Shown in pieces: positions 1 through 7,106 of a stretch of 7,106 nt of DNA; within the stretch, counting starts at the first letter, position 1, and each line of letters starts with the position of its first letter. The notes under the pieces are model-generated. The model saw only the letters and a list, made by a program, of their open reading frames with translations, did no database searches and was not told the DNA's origin. This DNA comes from an uncultured Verrucomicrobiales bacterium. GTDB taxonomy: Bacteria > Verrucomicrobiota > Verrucomicrobiia > Verrucomicrobiales > Akkermansiaceae. The position numbers and the translations under genes were made by a program. Location of the stretch: positions 1-7,106 of the forward strand of contig CALFDI010000023.1 of the NCBI GenBank assembly GCA_937952875.1, in the 5' to 3' direction.

Positions 1-948
1 GCGGATGCGGGTGATCCACTTTTCGTAGGCGGCACTGTTCTTCTGCTTTTGAATGCGTGATTCGACGACTTTTTTGACTTCTGTGAGGGGAGGGGCAGGG
101 CCGTCGACGGTGCTGAGTGTGCGGACGATGGTGAAGCCGAACTTATCTTCGAGGGGCCCAATGATGGAGTTCTTCGGCTCGTTAAAGATGATGGTGGCGA
201 ATTCTGGAGAGAGGTCTGTTCGTGGAGTTTCTGGCCACTTTCCTCCCTTATCGGCAAAGGCGTCTGTGGAGTGCTCTGTGGCGAGTTTAGCAAAATCACC
301 TCCGTTTTTCAGCTGGGTGGCGATATTCTCTGCGAGTGTGAGCTGGTCCTCGGGGAGGACGATTTGATCTGGGAGGGCCTTTGGGATATAGATCTTTTCG
401 TAGGTGATCTTGTCTTTTGTGATGTCGCGGAATTCGCGTTTGATTTTGCTATACTCGCTCTGGACTTCGCCGGGAGTAGGTGGTGCGGCGTCGTTGAACT
501 GTTGTGCACGCATGGCTTGAACGATGAGCTTTTTGCGTGTGAGTTCTGCGTATTTCGAGCGTGCCATTCCGAGCTTTTTGAGCTGGGCAAGAAATTCCTT
601 TTCGCTGCCGTTGTAGAGGTCGCGAATTTGACGTTTGATTTCGTTCTCGATGGCTTCCTTGGGGAGTCTGCCTCCGAGCTTATTTTTAAATTCAGTTAGG
701 ATGAGTTCGCGATCGATGAGTTCCTGGAGGATCTGATCTTGAGCTTTCTTCATTTCTCTCTGAAAAATAGGACCACGGCGTGGGAAGCGGGCCTGGAGCT
801 GGGCCAGCAGTGGGGCTAGCTGGAATGCAACTTCACGTTTTGTGATGACTTTTCCATTAGCGATGGCAGCGATGCCGTTGACTTCGATAGCAGCGTGGGA
901 GAGGCCTACAGTGGCGATGAATATGAGAAAGAGGCGAGGAAACGTCAT
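1..948 (-). CDS. SurA-like periplasmic chaperone / parvulin-type peptidyl-prolyl isomerase (3' end outside window)
   Basis: The frame is open from an ATG at 948 down to base 1, giving 316 residues with no stop, so the C-terminus is missing. Residues 1-20 form a signal peptide (short basic start, hydrophobic core LFLIFIATVGL, likely cleavage after SHAA), which places the protein in the periplasm. Residues about 25-150 match the SurA N-terminal chaperone fold: an 'AIANGKVITKREV' opening, then helices rich in Lys, Gln and Glu including 'ILQELIDRELI'. Residues about 181-280 match a PpiC/parvulin rotamase domain, with 'GGDFAKLATEHSTD', 'GGKW' and 'FGFTIVRTLS' as landmarks. Family role: binding unfolded outer-membrane proteins and, if active, isomerising prolyl bonds. 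Two histidines usual in parvulins appear to be replaced (Lys185, Thr273), so catalysis is doubtful. It lies 140 bp downstream of mfd on the same strand; co-transcription is possible but unproven. No Shine-Dalgarno motif precedes the ATG. The family call is firm; SurA versus another SurA_N/PpiC protein is not settled. Confidence 0.88.
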   Translation of the reverse strand, partial: MTFPRLFLIFIATVGLSHAAIEVNGIAAIANGKVITKREVAFQLAPLLAQLQARFPRRGPIFQREMKKAQDQILQELIDRELILTEFKNKLGGRLPKEAIENEIKRQIRDLYNGSEKEFLAQLKKLGMARSKYAELTRKKLIVQAMRAQQFNDAAPPTPGEVQSEYSKIKREFRDITKDKITYEKIYIPKALPDQIVLPEDQLTLAENIATQLKNGGDFAKLATEHSTDAFADKGGKWPETPRTDLSPEFATIIFNEPKNSIIGPLEDKFGFTIVRTLSTVDGPAPPLTEVKKVVESRIQKQKNSAAYEKWITRIR

Positions 949-992
949 GTGAAGAATCAGTGGGAGAAGGGGCTCTGGTGTATGTCTTGTCT

Positions 993-1008
993 AGCTGTGA
1001 CAGCTGTC
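993..1008. repeat. overlapping short palindromes between mfd and the SurA-like gene
   Basis: AGCTGTGACAGCT (993-1005) consists of 6 bp complementary arms around one base. It overlaps a second perfect palindrome, GACAGCTGTC (999-1008). The site lies 45-60 bp upstream of the SurA-like ATG in the 140 bp gap after mfd, where a promoter or operator for that gene could sit. No matching known operator was recognised and there is no T-tract for a terminator. Confidence 0.35.
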
Positions 1009-1088
1009 TTTAGCGAATACAAGTAGGGAAAAATGACCTATGTCGAATGCAGGAGCGATACCAGAAGTGTGGCTTGTTCGGATTTTTT

Positions 1089-4000
1089 TTAAATCTGTGC
1101 GAGTAAGTCGCGGGCTTCTTTGAGTTTACGGAGGGGTTTTGTGTGTTGGAGGCGGGGGAATCGGCCGCCGTCGATCTGGATGAAGTTCCCATTACGCTTT
1201 AGCATGAGGCGCTGAGCGCTGATCTCTATACTGCTGATGAGTGCATCAGCGGCGAGTATCTTAAGCTCTGTGGCGAGGAGAAGGTGATCGACTTCTTTAG
1301 GTAGCTTCCCGAAGCGGTCTGTCCATGTCTCTGCGAGTGCGCGGAGTTCTTTGAGAGATGCTAGCTGGGCAAGCTGCTTATACGCAGTGATGCGTAGCCG
1401 GGCCTCTGACATATAGCTGGAGGGGATGAATGCGGGAAGTGTGTCGTTTTTACTGCTTCTCTGGTAATCTGCCTCGCTGAAGCTGAGAAAGTCCGCACGT
1501 AAAGTAACATCGACGCGTGCTGTGATACGCTTGCCGCTGAGGATATCGACAGATTGGCGCAAGAGCTGGCAGTAGAGGTCGAATCCGATGGCGGCGATGT
1601 GGCCTGATTGCTTCGTTCCTAGGAGATTTCCCGCACCACGGATTTCGAGATCTCGCATGGCGATCTTAAAGCCGGAGCCGAGAGCTGTGTAGTCGCGTAT
1701 GGCATTGATCCGCTTTCTGGCATCGCCTTGGGTGGTCATGTCATTCGGTAGGAGGAGGATGGCGTAGGCTTGCTGGCCGGCACGACCGACTCGTCCACGG
1801 AGCTGGTAGAGATCTGCTAGGCCGAATCGGTCTGCACGGTCGATGATGATGGTGTTGGCATTTGGGATGTCGATCCCGCTCTCGATGATGGTGGTGGCTA
1901 AGAGGATGTCGGCATTCCCTTCGATGAATTCGTGCATGACATCTTCGAGTTCGTCTTTTTCCATCTGGCCGTGGCCTATGACGATCTTAGCGTGAGGGAC
2001 GAGGGCTTGTAGCTTCTTCGCTTCTGCTTCGATGGTTTTCACCCTATTATGAAGGAAGAAGACTTGGCCGCCACGTTTGAGCTCGCGCTCGATGGCTTCC
2101 TTGATCGTCTTCTGATGATAGGGCTGGATAGATGTGCGGACGGGCACTCTATTTGGCGGAGCTGTGTCGATGGTGCTCATATCGCGCGCGCCCATCAGTG
2201 AGAGATAAAGTGTGCGTGGGATCGGCGTGGCAGAGAGCGTGAGCATGTCGATGTTACGGAACATTTCCTTGAATCGCTCTTTATGCTTCACGCCGAAGCG
2301 CTGCTCTTCATCGATGATGGCGAGGCCGAGGTTCTTATACTCCACGTCCTTCGAAATGAGGCGGTGAGTGCCGATGATGATATCGACTGATCCATTGGCT
2401 AGGCCTTCTAGTGTTTTGCGCGTCTCGGCTGCTGTGCGGAATCGATTGAGTAACTCGATCTTTAGCGGATAGTCACTCATGCGCTGCCTGAAGGTGCGCC
2501 AGTGCTGTTCTGCGAGAACCGTAGTAGGTGCGAGGATAGCGACCTGCTTCCCCCCTGTGGCTGCCTTAAATGCGGCTCGTATGGCGACTTCAGTCTTACC
2601 GAACCCGACGTCACCGCAGACGAGTCTATCCATAGAGCGCGTGGATTCCATGTCGCGCTTTGTGTCGTCAATGGCGCGTCTTTGATCTGGTGTCTCTGTG
2701 AAATGAAAGGAGTGCTCGAACTCGAACATCCACTGGTTATCAGGCGCGTGGGCGTAGCCATTTCCACTCTGCCTTTCAGCCTGTAAGCGTAATAACTGGG
2801 CTGCGTAGTCTTGGACGGACTTATTCGCTGCAGCACGCGTTTTATTCCAGGCTGCGTCTCCGAGCTTATTGAGCTTTGGAGCTTTTCCACCTATGCCCAC
2901 GTAGCGAGCCATGAGGTGAGATTGATCGATGGGGACACTGAGGAGAGCTCCGTCTCTGTATTCGATCGTGATTTCCTCCTCGCCGTCTTCATCTTTCTCG
3001 ATTCCCTGGAATCGGCCTATGCCATATTCAGCATGCACCACGAGATCGCCTTCATTGATTTCTTCTACGGCGGTCTGAGCACGCCTTTGTGGGGCGGTCT
3101 GTGCTCTCTGTCGTCGTGTGCCGGGCTGCTGATACCTGCCGAAGAGTTCAGCTGTCGAGAGCCACGCGGTTTTTCCCTCGCGAAAGATGAAGCCCTGCAT
3201 GAGTTCTCCACGCACGCTATGGATTTCTGGTCTTTTTAGTAATTTGTCCGGGGCGAGTTCGGTGAAGCGATCTGATTCGCCTTTGTTAGCGAAGGTGAGG
3301 TGAACGTGCCAACCGTTGTCAGCCCAGTCCGCTAATTGTTGAAAGACTGAGTCGCGTCGGCTTTCCTGTAGGACAAAGTCTCCAGCCTCGAAGGTCCCAA
3401 ATGGGCTAGGCGTAAAAAGGAGAGAGCTTTTTTCATCGGACGCGACTTCATGAAGATCTTCTTCAATATGAAGGTGGGCGCCGGGAGGGAGATCTCCACC
3501 GAGATGAATGTGTAGATCCTGTTCCGCGATGAGGTCGCCCAAGGGCTGTTCGCCCTGCGGCTCTGTTAGAAGGAGTCGAGCCTTAGTGATCTTCCTCTGC
3601 GAGACTTGTGAGTCGACATCAAATTCGCGCAGGGAATCAATCTCTGTGTCAAAGAACTCGATGCGGAGTGGCAGTTCTGCCTGCCATGAAAAGACATCGA
3701 TGATACCGCCTCGCACCGCATACTGACCACGGCCGAAGACGTGAGGCTGTCGCTCGAATCCAGCTTCACTTAGCAGGTGAACTAGCTCGTTCATCTCGAG
3801 TTCTTGGCCGAGTTCTAAAGCCATCGCTGCAGAACCGAGCGCGGTTTGCGATGGGACGAGGTCATTGAGCGAGTCAGCGTCTAGAATGACGATGAGAGGT
3901 CGCTCTTCTGGAGAGCTAATTTTTTCTATAATAGCGAGGCGTTCAGCTGCTGATTCGGGATCGACTGGGAGTCCTTCTTCATCAGTCGCGTCAGATGTTA

Positions 4001-4268
4001 GAGGGAGCGAGTATGCCGTCTGCTGCCAGAGTGACATCTCTGCTGTTAGGCGCTCACGCAGGCGAGGATGGCTGCATGTGACCCAGAGACATGGAGAGGA
4101 ATGATGCGACTGCCAATATCTAGCAAAGGCTGCAGTGAGAAAGGCCCAGGCTGGTTCTGCTACCTGATTCAAGTGCTGAGGGAGCGGAAGTGCTGAGGCT
4201 ATGGAGGCGAGTTCTGGGCACGAAAGAACGGCCTCGAGAGAGGATTCTGTAGGAGAGGGCACAGGCAT
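1089..4268 (-). CDS. mfd: transcription-repair coupling factor Mfd (ATP-dependent DNA translocase)
   Basis: Complete gene of 1059 residues from the ATG at 4268. A GTG at 4280 in the same frame would add four residues; neither start has a visible Shine-Dalgarno site. Mfd removes RNA polymerase stalled at DNA lesions and recruits UvrA for nucleotide excision repair in the cytoplasm. Visible domains in order: a UvrB-like N-terminal module (landmark RGGIIDVF at about 186-193, then '[21 protein letters not shown]'); a basic Gln/Arg-rich linker at about 380-400; the CarD-like RNA polymerase-interaction domain at about 402-456 ([17 protein letters not shown]); the first RecA-like helicase lobe with Walker A GDVGFGKT at 552-559, DEEQ at 653-656 and SAT at 679-681; the second lobe with QLRGRVGR at 822-829; and a C-terminal TRCF domain at about 930-1040. 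All helicase motifs are intact. The protein is somewhat shorter than E. coli Mfd (1148 aa), with no obvious lost domain. It is divergent from the TolC operon. Confidence 0.98.
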   Translation of the reverse strand: MPVPSPTESSLEAVLSCPELASIASALPLPQHLNQVAEPAWAFLTAAFARYWQSHHSSPCLWVTCSHPRLRERLTAEMSLWQQTAYSLPLTSDATDEEGLPVDPESAAERLAIIEKISSPEERPLIVILDADSLNDLVPSQTALGSAAMALELGQELEMNELVHLLSEAGFERQPHVFGRGQYAVRGGIIDVFSWQAELPLRIEFFDTEIDSLREFDVDSQVSQRKITKARLLLTEPQGEQPLGDLIAEQDLHIHLGGDLPPGAHLHIEEDLHEVASDEKSSLLFTPSPFGTFEAGDFVLQESRRDSVFQQLADWADNGWHVHLTFANKGESDRFTELAPDKLLKRPEIHSVRGELMQGFIFREGKTAWLSTAELFGRYQQPGTRRQRAQTAPQRRAQTAVEEINEGDLVVHAEYGIGRFQGIEKDEDGEEEITIEYRDGALLSVPIDQSHLMARYVGIGGKAPKLNKLGDAAWNKTRAAANKSVQDYAAQLLRLQAERQSGNGYAHAPDNQWMFEFEHSFHFTETPDQRRAIDDTKRDMESTRSMDRLVCGDVGFGKTEVAIRAAFKAATGGKQVAILAPTTVLAEQHWRTFRQRMSDYPLKIELLNRFRTAAETRKTLEGLANGSVDIIIGTHRLISKDVEYKNLGLAIIDEEQRFGVKHKERFKEMFRNIDMLTLSATPIPRTLYLSLMGARDMSTIDTAPPNRVPVRTSIQPYHQKTIKEAIERELKRGGQVFFLHNRVKTIEAEAKKLQALVPHAKIVIGHGQMEKDELEDVMHEFIEGNADILLATTIIESGIDIPNANTIIIDRADRFGLADLYQLRGRVGRAGQQAYAILLLPNDMTTQGDARKRINAIRDYTALGSGFKIAMRDLEIRGAGNLLGTKQSGHIAAIGFDLYCQLLRQSVDILSGKRITARVDVTLRADFLSFSEADYQRSSKNDTLPAFIPSSYMSEARLRITAYKQLAQLASLKELRALAETWTDRFGKLPKEVDHLLLATELKILAADALISSIEISAQRLMLKRNGNFIQIDGGRFPRLQHTKPLRKLKEARDLLAQI

Positions 4269-4380
4269 TTGAGCTGGCACGGATTCACTTATGCACTGGA
4301 ATTTTCAACGCGCAAGACGGGATGCAGGACGCATGTCTCGCTAAAACACTTGGCTGTGTATGAAAAAGTTAACTCAGAAA

Positions 4381-4399
4381 TATTTATTCTAAATAAATA
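4381..4399. repeat. AT-only inverted repeat, possible operator
   Basis: The arms TATTTATT (4381-4388) and AATAAATA (4392-4399) are perfect reverse complements around a 3 bp centre. The position, in the middle of the divergent intergenic region, would suit a regulator binding site. However, short inverted repeats are expected by chance in sequence this AT-rich, so function is only a guess. Confidence 0.4.
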
Positions 4400-4415
4400 C
4401 TAACAAAAATGCTTT

Positions 4416-4431
4416 ATATTTAAAAAAATAT
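4416..4431. repeat. short AT inverted repeat
   Basis: The arms ATATTT (4416-4421) and AAATAT (4426-4431) are perfect complements around an AAAA centre. This lies 17 bp to the right of the larger inverted repeat. It may belong to the same regulatory region or simply reflect base composition. Confidence 0.25.
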
Positions 4432-4520
4432 GGAATAATACGCGGCAGGTCTACTCGTTTTTGAGAATAAAAAGCTCTCACACGTGTTAGATTTGTTTTC
4501 CTGCACATTATATCCTGTTT

Positions 4521-6083
4521 ATGAATTTCCCTTTACTGCCTTTGGGCGTTACTGGTCTCTGCTTTGCGTTCGCTTCTTCCCTTGTTGCGGAACCCGTTGA
4601 GTATCTGAGCCTTCACTCATCCGTCCGTCGAGCTCTCAAATTAAATCCTGAGTTGATCTCTGAGAGGATCACAGTTGATATAAATAAAGCACAGGTGATC
4701 CGCGAGGTATCTGAGTTTGGCTGGGGGCTAGAGGCCTTGGCGCGATATGAAGATCGATCAAAACCACAAAACACACGTGAATTCACAGCTGTTGGAGGTG
4801 TCCAGCTGCCAGGAAATACAGCTCGAATCTTTGTGGATGAGAATTTCACGGCACGTTTCGGATTAAAAAAGAAATATTCGACCGGAACGACGCTCGAATT
4901 TGGGTCACGCTTCTCACGTCTATCAAATACGCTGAACCGCACATCTGCGAACTCTCTCTTCACTCCAGAATACGAGACATTTACAGGAATCACCCTGACG
5001 CAGCCTCTCCTGAAAGGCTTTGGTAAAAAGGCGAATCTCGCAGCATTAAAAATCGCAAAAGAAAGAGTCGCTGCATCAGAAGTCCTCACTCGCGTAAAAG
5101 CGATGAACTTAGTAGCAGAGGTAGCGAGCAGATACACGGATGTCATCGCTGCAGAGAAAGCGCTCGAGGTGCACCAATCTAACATCTCACTCGCTGAGAG
5201 CATGATTCAGCGCAACCGCGAACTCCTCGAGAGTGGCGAGGGTGTTGAGACAGACGTCACGACTGCTGAGCTAGCACTGTATCAGCGCCAAGACGGTTAC
5301 ATCACGGCGACATCGGATAAGATTGAGCGTTTAAATGCACTGTTTGCATTGATTGATCGTGGGCCAGATTTAGATGGCACCACACGTTTCGAACCGTCGA
5401 CAGCGTTCTATTCTCCGGCAGCGTTGAATGATAAGAGAGAACTCATTTCATACGGACAGACTCGTCGTTTAGACATCGTCTACTATAATCACGTTGTAGA
5501 GACAGCGAAGCTCAATGTGCTCCGTGCAAAAGATGCGTCTAAGGCAACATTGAACCTTACAGGGACAGCAGGAGTCTATGGTCTAGATGAGTCAGCGGAT
5601 TCCGTCTTTAGCGAGGCTGCGAATAAGCAGGGGACAGAATGGTCTATCGGTCTGAATTTTAAAATGGCTCTGGATGGATCAGGCGCAGATGCAGGTGTCA
5701 CAGCGGCGAAGGGGCAACTACGACAGGCCCAGTTAGAGTTATCAAAGGCACGCCGGATCATTTCTTTAGAAGTCGATACGGCATACAGTAGAGTCGATGC
5801 TGCGGAGCAGAGAATCAAGACAGCGAAGAAGGCGGTAGAGCTTGCTCAGGAGAGACTCGATCAGGAGGATCAACTGAACCAAGAAGGCTGGGGAGACTTT
5901 TACCGAGTCGTCGAACAGCAGCAGATTCTCGGTGATGCTCGTATTAATCTCGTTTCGAGCGAAGCCCAGCGGAGTAAAGCTATCATTGCTGTGTGGTTAG
6001 CTTCTGGTCAGATATTTGATCAACTCGGGATCTCTCCTAAAGAAGTCGAAGCCCTCATCAGTCTGAACAAAGGCGATAAGTAA
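4521..6083 (+). CDS. TolC-family outer-membrane efflux channel protein
   Basis: Complete gene of 520 residues. It begins with a signal peptide (hydrophobic stretch PLLPLGVTGLCFAFASSLVA, likely cleavage after Ala23), so the protein is exported to the envelope. The mature part shows the two-fold repeat of the outer-membrane efflux protein family. An N-terminal helix covers about 30-60. A strand-rich part at about 65-165 ends in 'TLTQPLLKGFG', a typical family phrase at the channel's first membrane hairpin. Long heptad-rich helices span about 168-285. The second half has a helix at about 305-340, strands at about 341-385 and helices at about 388-495 ('AKGQLRQAQLELSKARRI' onward). Trimers of such proteins form the outer-membrane duct of type I secretion and RND or ABC efflux systems. 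It is the first gene of a likely operon; the adaptor gene follows after 35 bp. No Shine-Dalgarno site is seen before the ATG. The substrate cannot be read from this protein. It is slightly longer than typical members. Confidence 0.94.
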   Translation: MNFPLLPLGVTGLCFAFASSLVAEPVEYLSLHSSVRRALKLNPELISERITVDINKAQVIREVSEFGWGLEALARYEDRSKPQNTREFTAVGGVQLPGNTARIFVDENFTARFGLKKKYSTGTTLEFGSRFSRLSNTLNRTSANSLFTPEYETFTGITLTQPLLKGFGKKANLAALKIAKERVAASEVLTRVKAMNLVAEVASRYTDVIAAEKALEVHQSNISLAESMIQRNRELLESGEGVETDVTTAELALYQRQDGYITATSDKIERLNALFALIDRGPDLDGTTRFEPSTAFYSPAALNDKRELISYGQTRRLDIVYYNHVVETAKLNVLRAKDASKATLNLTGTAGVYGLDESADSVFSEAANKQGTEWSIGLNFKMALDGSGADAGVTAAKGQLRQAQLELSKARRIISLEVDTAYSRVDAAEQRIKTAKKAVELAQERLDQEDQLNQEGWGDFYRVVEQQQILGDARINLVSSEAQRSKAIIAVWLASGQIFDQLGISPKEVEALISLNKGDK

Positions 6084-6118
6084 AACGTCCTCACAAAAAA
6101 CTTACACTCCCATACTTT

Positions 6119-6835
6119 ATGATAAGAGCGACATTTTCTCTCCTCTGCATGCTCTCCAGCCTCTCAGTCTCTGCTGAGACATGGGTAGAGGGCACATCTC
6201 AGCCGCAAGAGCGTATTACTATTAGTTCTCCCGTCGAAGAGATCGTCGAGTCCGTTTCTGTAAAAGAAGGAGACGTCGTAGCAGCTGGGGCAACTCTCTG
6301 CCGGCTCTTTTCAACGCGGGAGCAGTTAGAAGTGAAGCGACTCGAGCAAATGATCGTGAAGGCTGAAGCTGATGCGACAACGGCACGACAGTTATTCGCT
6401 AAGAAGATCCAGAGTAAGTCTAATTTATTAGAGAAAGAGGCGGAGCTGAATCGCTTAAAGGTCGAGTCGGAAATCGCACAACTTGCTGTGGATCAGCGGA
6501 CAATCAAAGCTCCTACTGCTGGCACAATAGTTTATCGTTTGAAAGATCCAGGTGAGGCGATTGGGCGAGTTGAGCCGCTCTTCGAAATCATAGATGCCTC
6601 TAAGTTGAAACTCGTGTTCTTTCTTTCGACAGCTAATTTAGAAAGTCTCACAGAAGGTATGGTCGCTGATGTCAGTTTCCCTGAAATGAAAAGCGTAACC
6701 GGTGGTAAGGCTAAATTGACCTTTATCGATCCTCAGTTGGATTCTCGTAGTGGGCTCTTCCGTGTTCGCTTTGAGTTCGATAATAGCACAGCTGGTATTA
6801 AGCCAGGTGTCCGCGTGAAGCTCAAACTCCCTTAA
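6119..6835 (+). CDS. HlyD/RND-type periplasmic adaptor (membrane fusion protein), compact form
   Basis: Complete gene of 238 residues, starting at an ATG 35 bp after the TolC gene with no clear Shine-Dalgarno site. Residues 1-19 look like a cleavable signal peptide ending VSA, with cleavage before Glu20. Domain order is that of periplasmic adaptors. The first half of a lipoyl/biotinyl-like domain lies at about 34-63 (SSPVEEIVESVSVKEGDVV, then GATLCRLFS). A short alpha-helical hairpin or coiled coil covers about 66-125 (LEVKRLEQMIVKAEADATTA). The second lipoyl half is at about 126-159 (IKAPTAGTIVYRLKDPGEAI). A beta-barrel domain covers about 160-236 (LKLVFFLSTANLESLTEG to GIKPGVRVKL). Such proteins bridge an inner-membrane pump to a TolC-type channel. 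It is short: the chain stops right after the barrel, so the membrane-proximal domain of classical RND adaptors is absent, and there is no transmembrane anchor apart from the signal peptide. Substrate unknown. Confidence 0.92.
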   Translation: MIRATFSLLCMLSSLSVSAETWVEGTSQPQERITISSPVEEIVESVSVKEGDVVAAGATLCRLFSTREQLEVKRLEQMIVKAEADATTARQLFAKKIQSKSNLLEKEAELNRLKVESEIAQLAVDQRTIKAPTAGTIVYRLKDPGEAIGRVEPLFEIIDASKLKLVFFLSTANLESLTEGMVADVSFPEMKSVTGGKAKLTFIDPQLDSRSGLFRVRFEFDNSTAGIKPGVRVKLKLP

Positions 6836-6844
6836 TACTAGAGT

Positions 6845-7106
6845 ATGAATATTCACGATCTTCTCCAGCCTGGCGTTGAGCCACAAGCATTCTGGAATGG
6901 GCTAACAGAAGCACTGTCAGATGACTGGAAGCTCGACTTCTGTCTTATCTTACAGCCGGGTGCCGATGGAAATGTCCGTCTACTCGGTGCGAGTGCTGGC
7001 AGTAAAGTCACGGCTGTGCCTGCTGATCTGCGTAAGGTCATCATGGGGCAGTCCGGTGAGGCGCAACAGGTCCAGCACGACGGAAAAAACTGGATCGTCT
7101 GCCCGA
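6845..7106 (+). CDS. third gene of the export operon, GAF-like N-terminus (3' end outside window)
   Basis: The frame opens at an ATG at 6845, 9 bp after the adaptor stop, and stays open to the window end (87 codons plus one base). The tight spacing indicates co-transcription with the TolC and HlyD-type genes. The N-terminus (MNIHDLLQPGVEPQAFWNGL) is hydrophilic with no signal peptide, so this part is probably cytoplasmic. The visible chain alternates like the start of a GAF sensory domain: a helix (FWNGLTEALSDDW), a strand (FCLILQP), a turn, a strand (VRLLGAS), a helix (PADLRKVIMG), then strands ending 'GKNWIVCP'. The GAF assignment is by pattern only and weak. From memory, PVC-group bacteria have operons in which a larger HlyD-type protein with an N-terminal GAF domain follows a TolC and a small adaptor, often with an M50-like membrane protein. 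That would fit here but cannot be shown from 87 residues. It could also be another cytoplasmic partner of the exporter. The reading frame itself is well supported. Confidence 0.75.
   Translation, partial: MNIHDLLQPGVEPQAFWNGLTEALSDDWKLDFCLILQPGADGNVRLLGASAGSKVTAVPADLRKVIMGQSGEAQQVQHDGKNWIVCP

Larger units (their letters stand above)
4269..4520. promoter_or_regulatory. AT-rich divergent intergenic region between mfd and the TolC operon
   Basis: This roughly 250 bp stretch separates two divergent genes, so it must hold the 5' regions and probably the promoters of both. The core at 4381-4440 has only 7 G/C in 60 bases, far below the flanking genes. No open frame here looks like a gene. On the plus strand a TTGAGA hexamer (4461-4466) resembles a -35 box but has no good -10 partner at 16-18 bp. 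CATTAT (4506-4511), a 4 of 6 match to a -10 box, lies just ahead of the TolC ATG with no good -35. No promoter can be named with confidence. Confidence 0.55.

Noticed and set aside
271..699. 142-codon plus-strand frame, plus smaller frames nearby on both strands
   Set aside because: They overlap the SurA-like gene, whose frame has a signal peptide and two recognisable domains. The alternative translations show no domain.
1009..1088. Rho-independent terminator after mfd
   Set aside because: Only very weak stems are present on the minus strand and none is followed by a proper T-tract. The run of eight T at 1083-1090 reads as A on the mfd transcript.
2811..3239. 142-codon plus-strand frame antisense to mfd
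   Set aside because: mfd is certain over this stretch (linker and RNA polymerase-interaction domain). The antisense frame is a by-product of its codon use.
4488..4495. TAGATTTG, a match to the Bacteroidota -7 promoter element TAnnTTTG, 25 bp before the TolC start
   Set aside because: There is no TTG element at the right distance upstream (the nearest is about 24 bp away), six fixed bases are easily met by chance, and the Mfd sequence does not suggest Bacteroidota.
4613..5203. 196-codon open frame on the minus strand inside the TolC-family gene
   Set aside because: It lies wholly antisense to a convincing gene, its translation resembles no family I know, and it has no start context. It is a shadow of the TolC reading frame.
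6140..6148. Cys10 in the adaptor signal peptide as a possible lipoprotein acylation site
   Set aside because: The residues before it (S-L-L) do not fit a lipobox, which needs a small residue just before Cys. A standard signal peptidase site ending VSA follows.
6638..7044. Two minus-strand frames over the adaptor 3' end and the third gene
   Set aside because: The plus-strand frames fit the operon spacing and the adaptor beta-barrel. The minus-strand products are low-complexity and unrecognised.

Overview
The window is ordinary chromosomal DNA with five genes in two divergent blocks around an AT-rich intergenic region. The best guess at the source is a Gram-negative member of the Verrucomicrobiota (PVC group). 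This rests on three things: the Mfd sequence resembles verrucomicrobial Mfd proteins as I remember them, outer-membrane and periplasmic proteins are present, and no Shine-Dalgarno motif is seen at any of the five starts. This is inference, not a database match.

Left block, minus strand (1-4280): mfd, the transcription-repair coupling factor, is complete. It is followed 140 bp downstream on the same strand by a SurA-like periplasmic chaperone / parvulin-type peptidyl-prolyl isomerase, whose 3' end lies beyond base 1. The parvulin domain appears to lack both usual histidines, so it may be a chaperone and not an active isomerase.

Centre (4281-4520): this stretch between divergent genes has no credible coding potential. 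Its core (4381-4440) has only 7 G/C in 60 bases and contains two short AT-only inverted repeats. Promoters for both directions should lie here, but no convincing -35/-10 pair can be named.

Right block, plus strand (4521-7106): three closely spaced genes look like one operon. They are a TolC-family outer-membrane channel, a small HlyD/RND-type periplasmic adaptor 35 bp later, and a third gene 9 bp later that is cut by the window end. The third product starts without a signal peptide and its first 87 residues look GAF-like. The first two proteins would form the outer-membrane and periplasmic parts of an export machine. The inner-membrane energising component is not in the window and should lie to the right of base 7106. 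The most interesting open question is what the third gene is and what this exporter carries.

No RNA genes, CRISPR arrays, insertion sequences or convincing terminators were seen.
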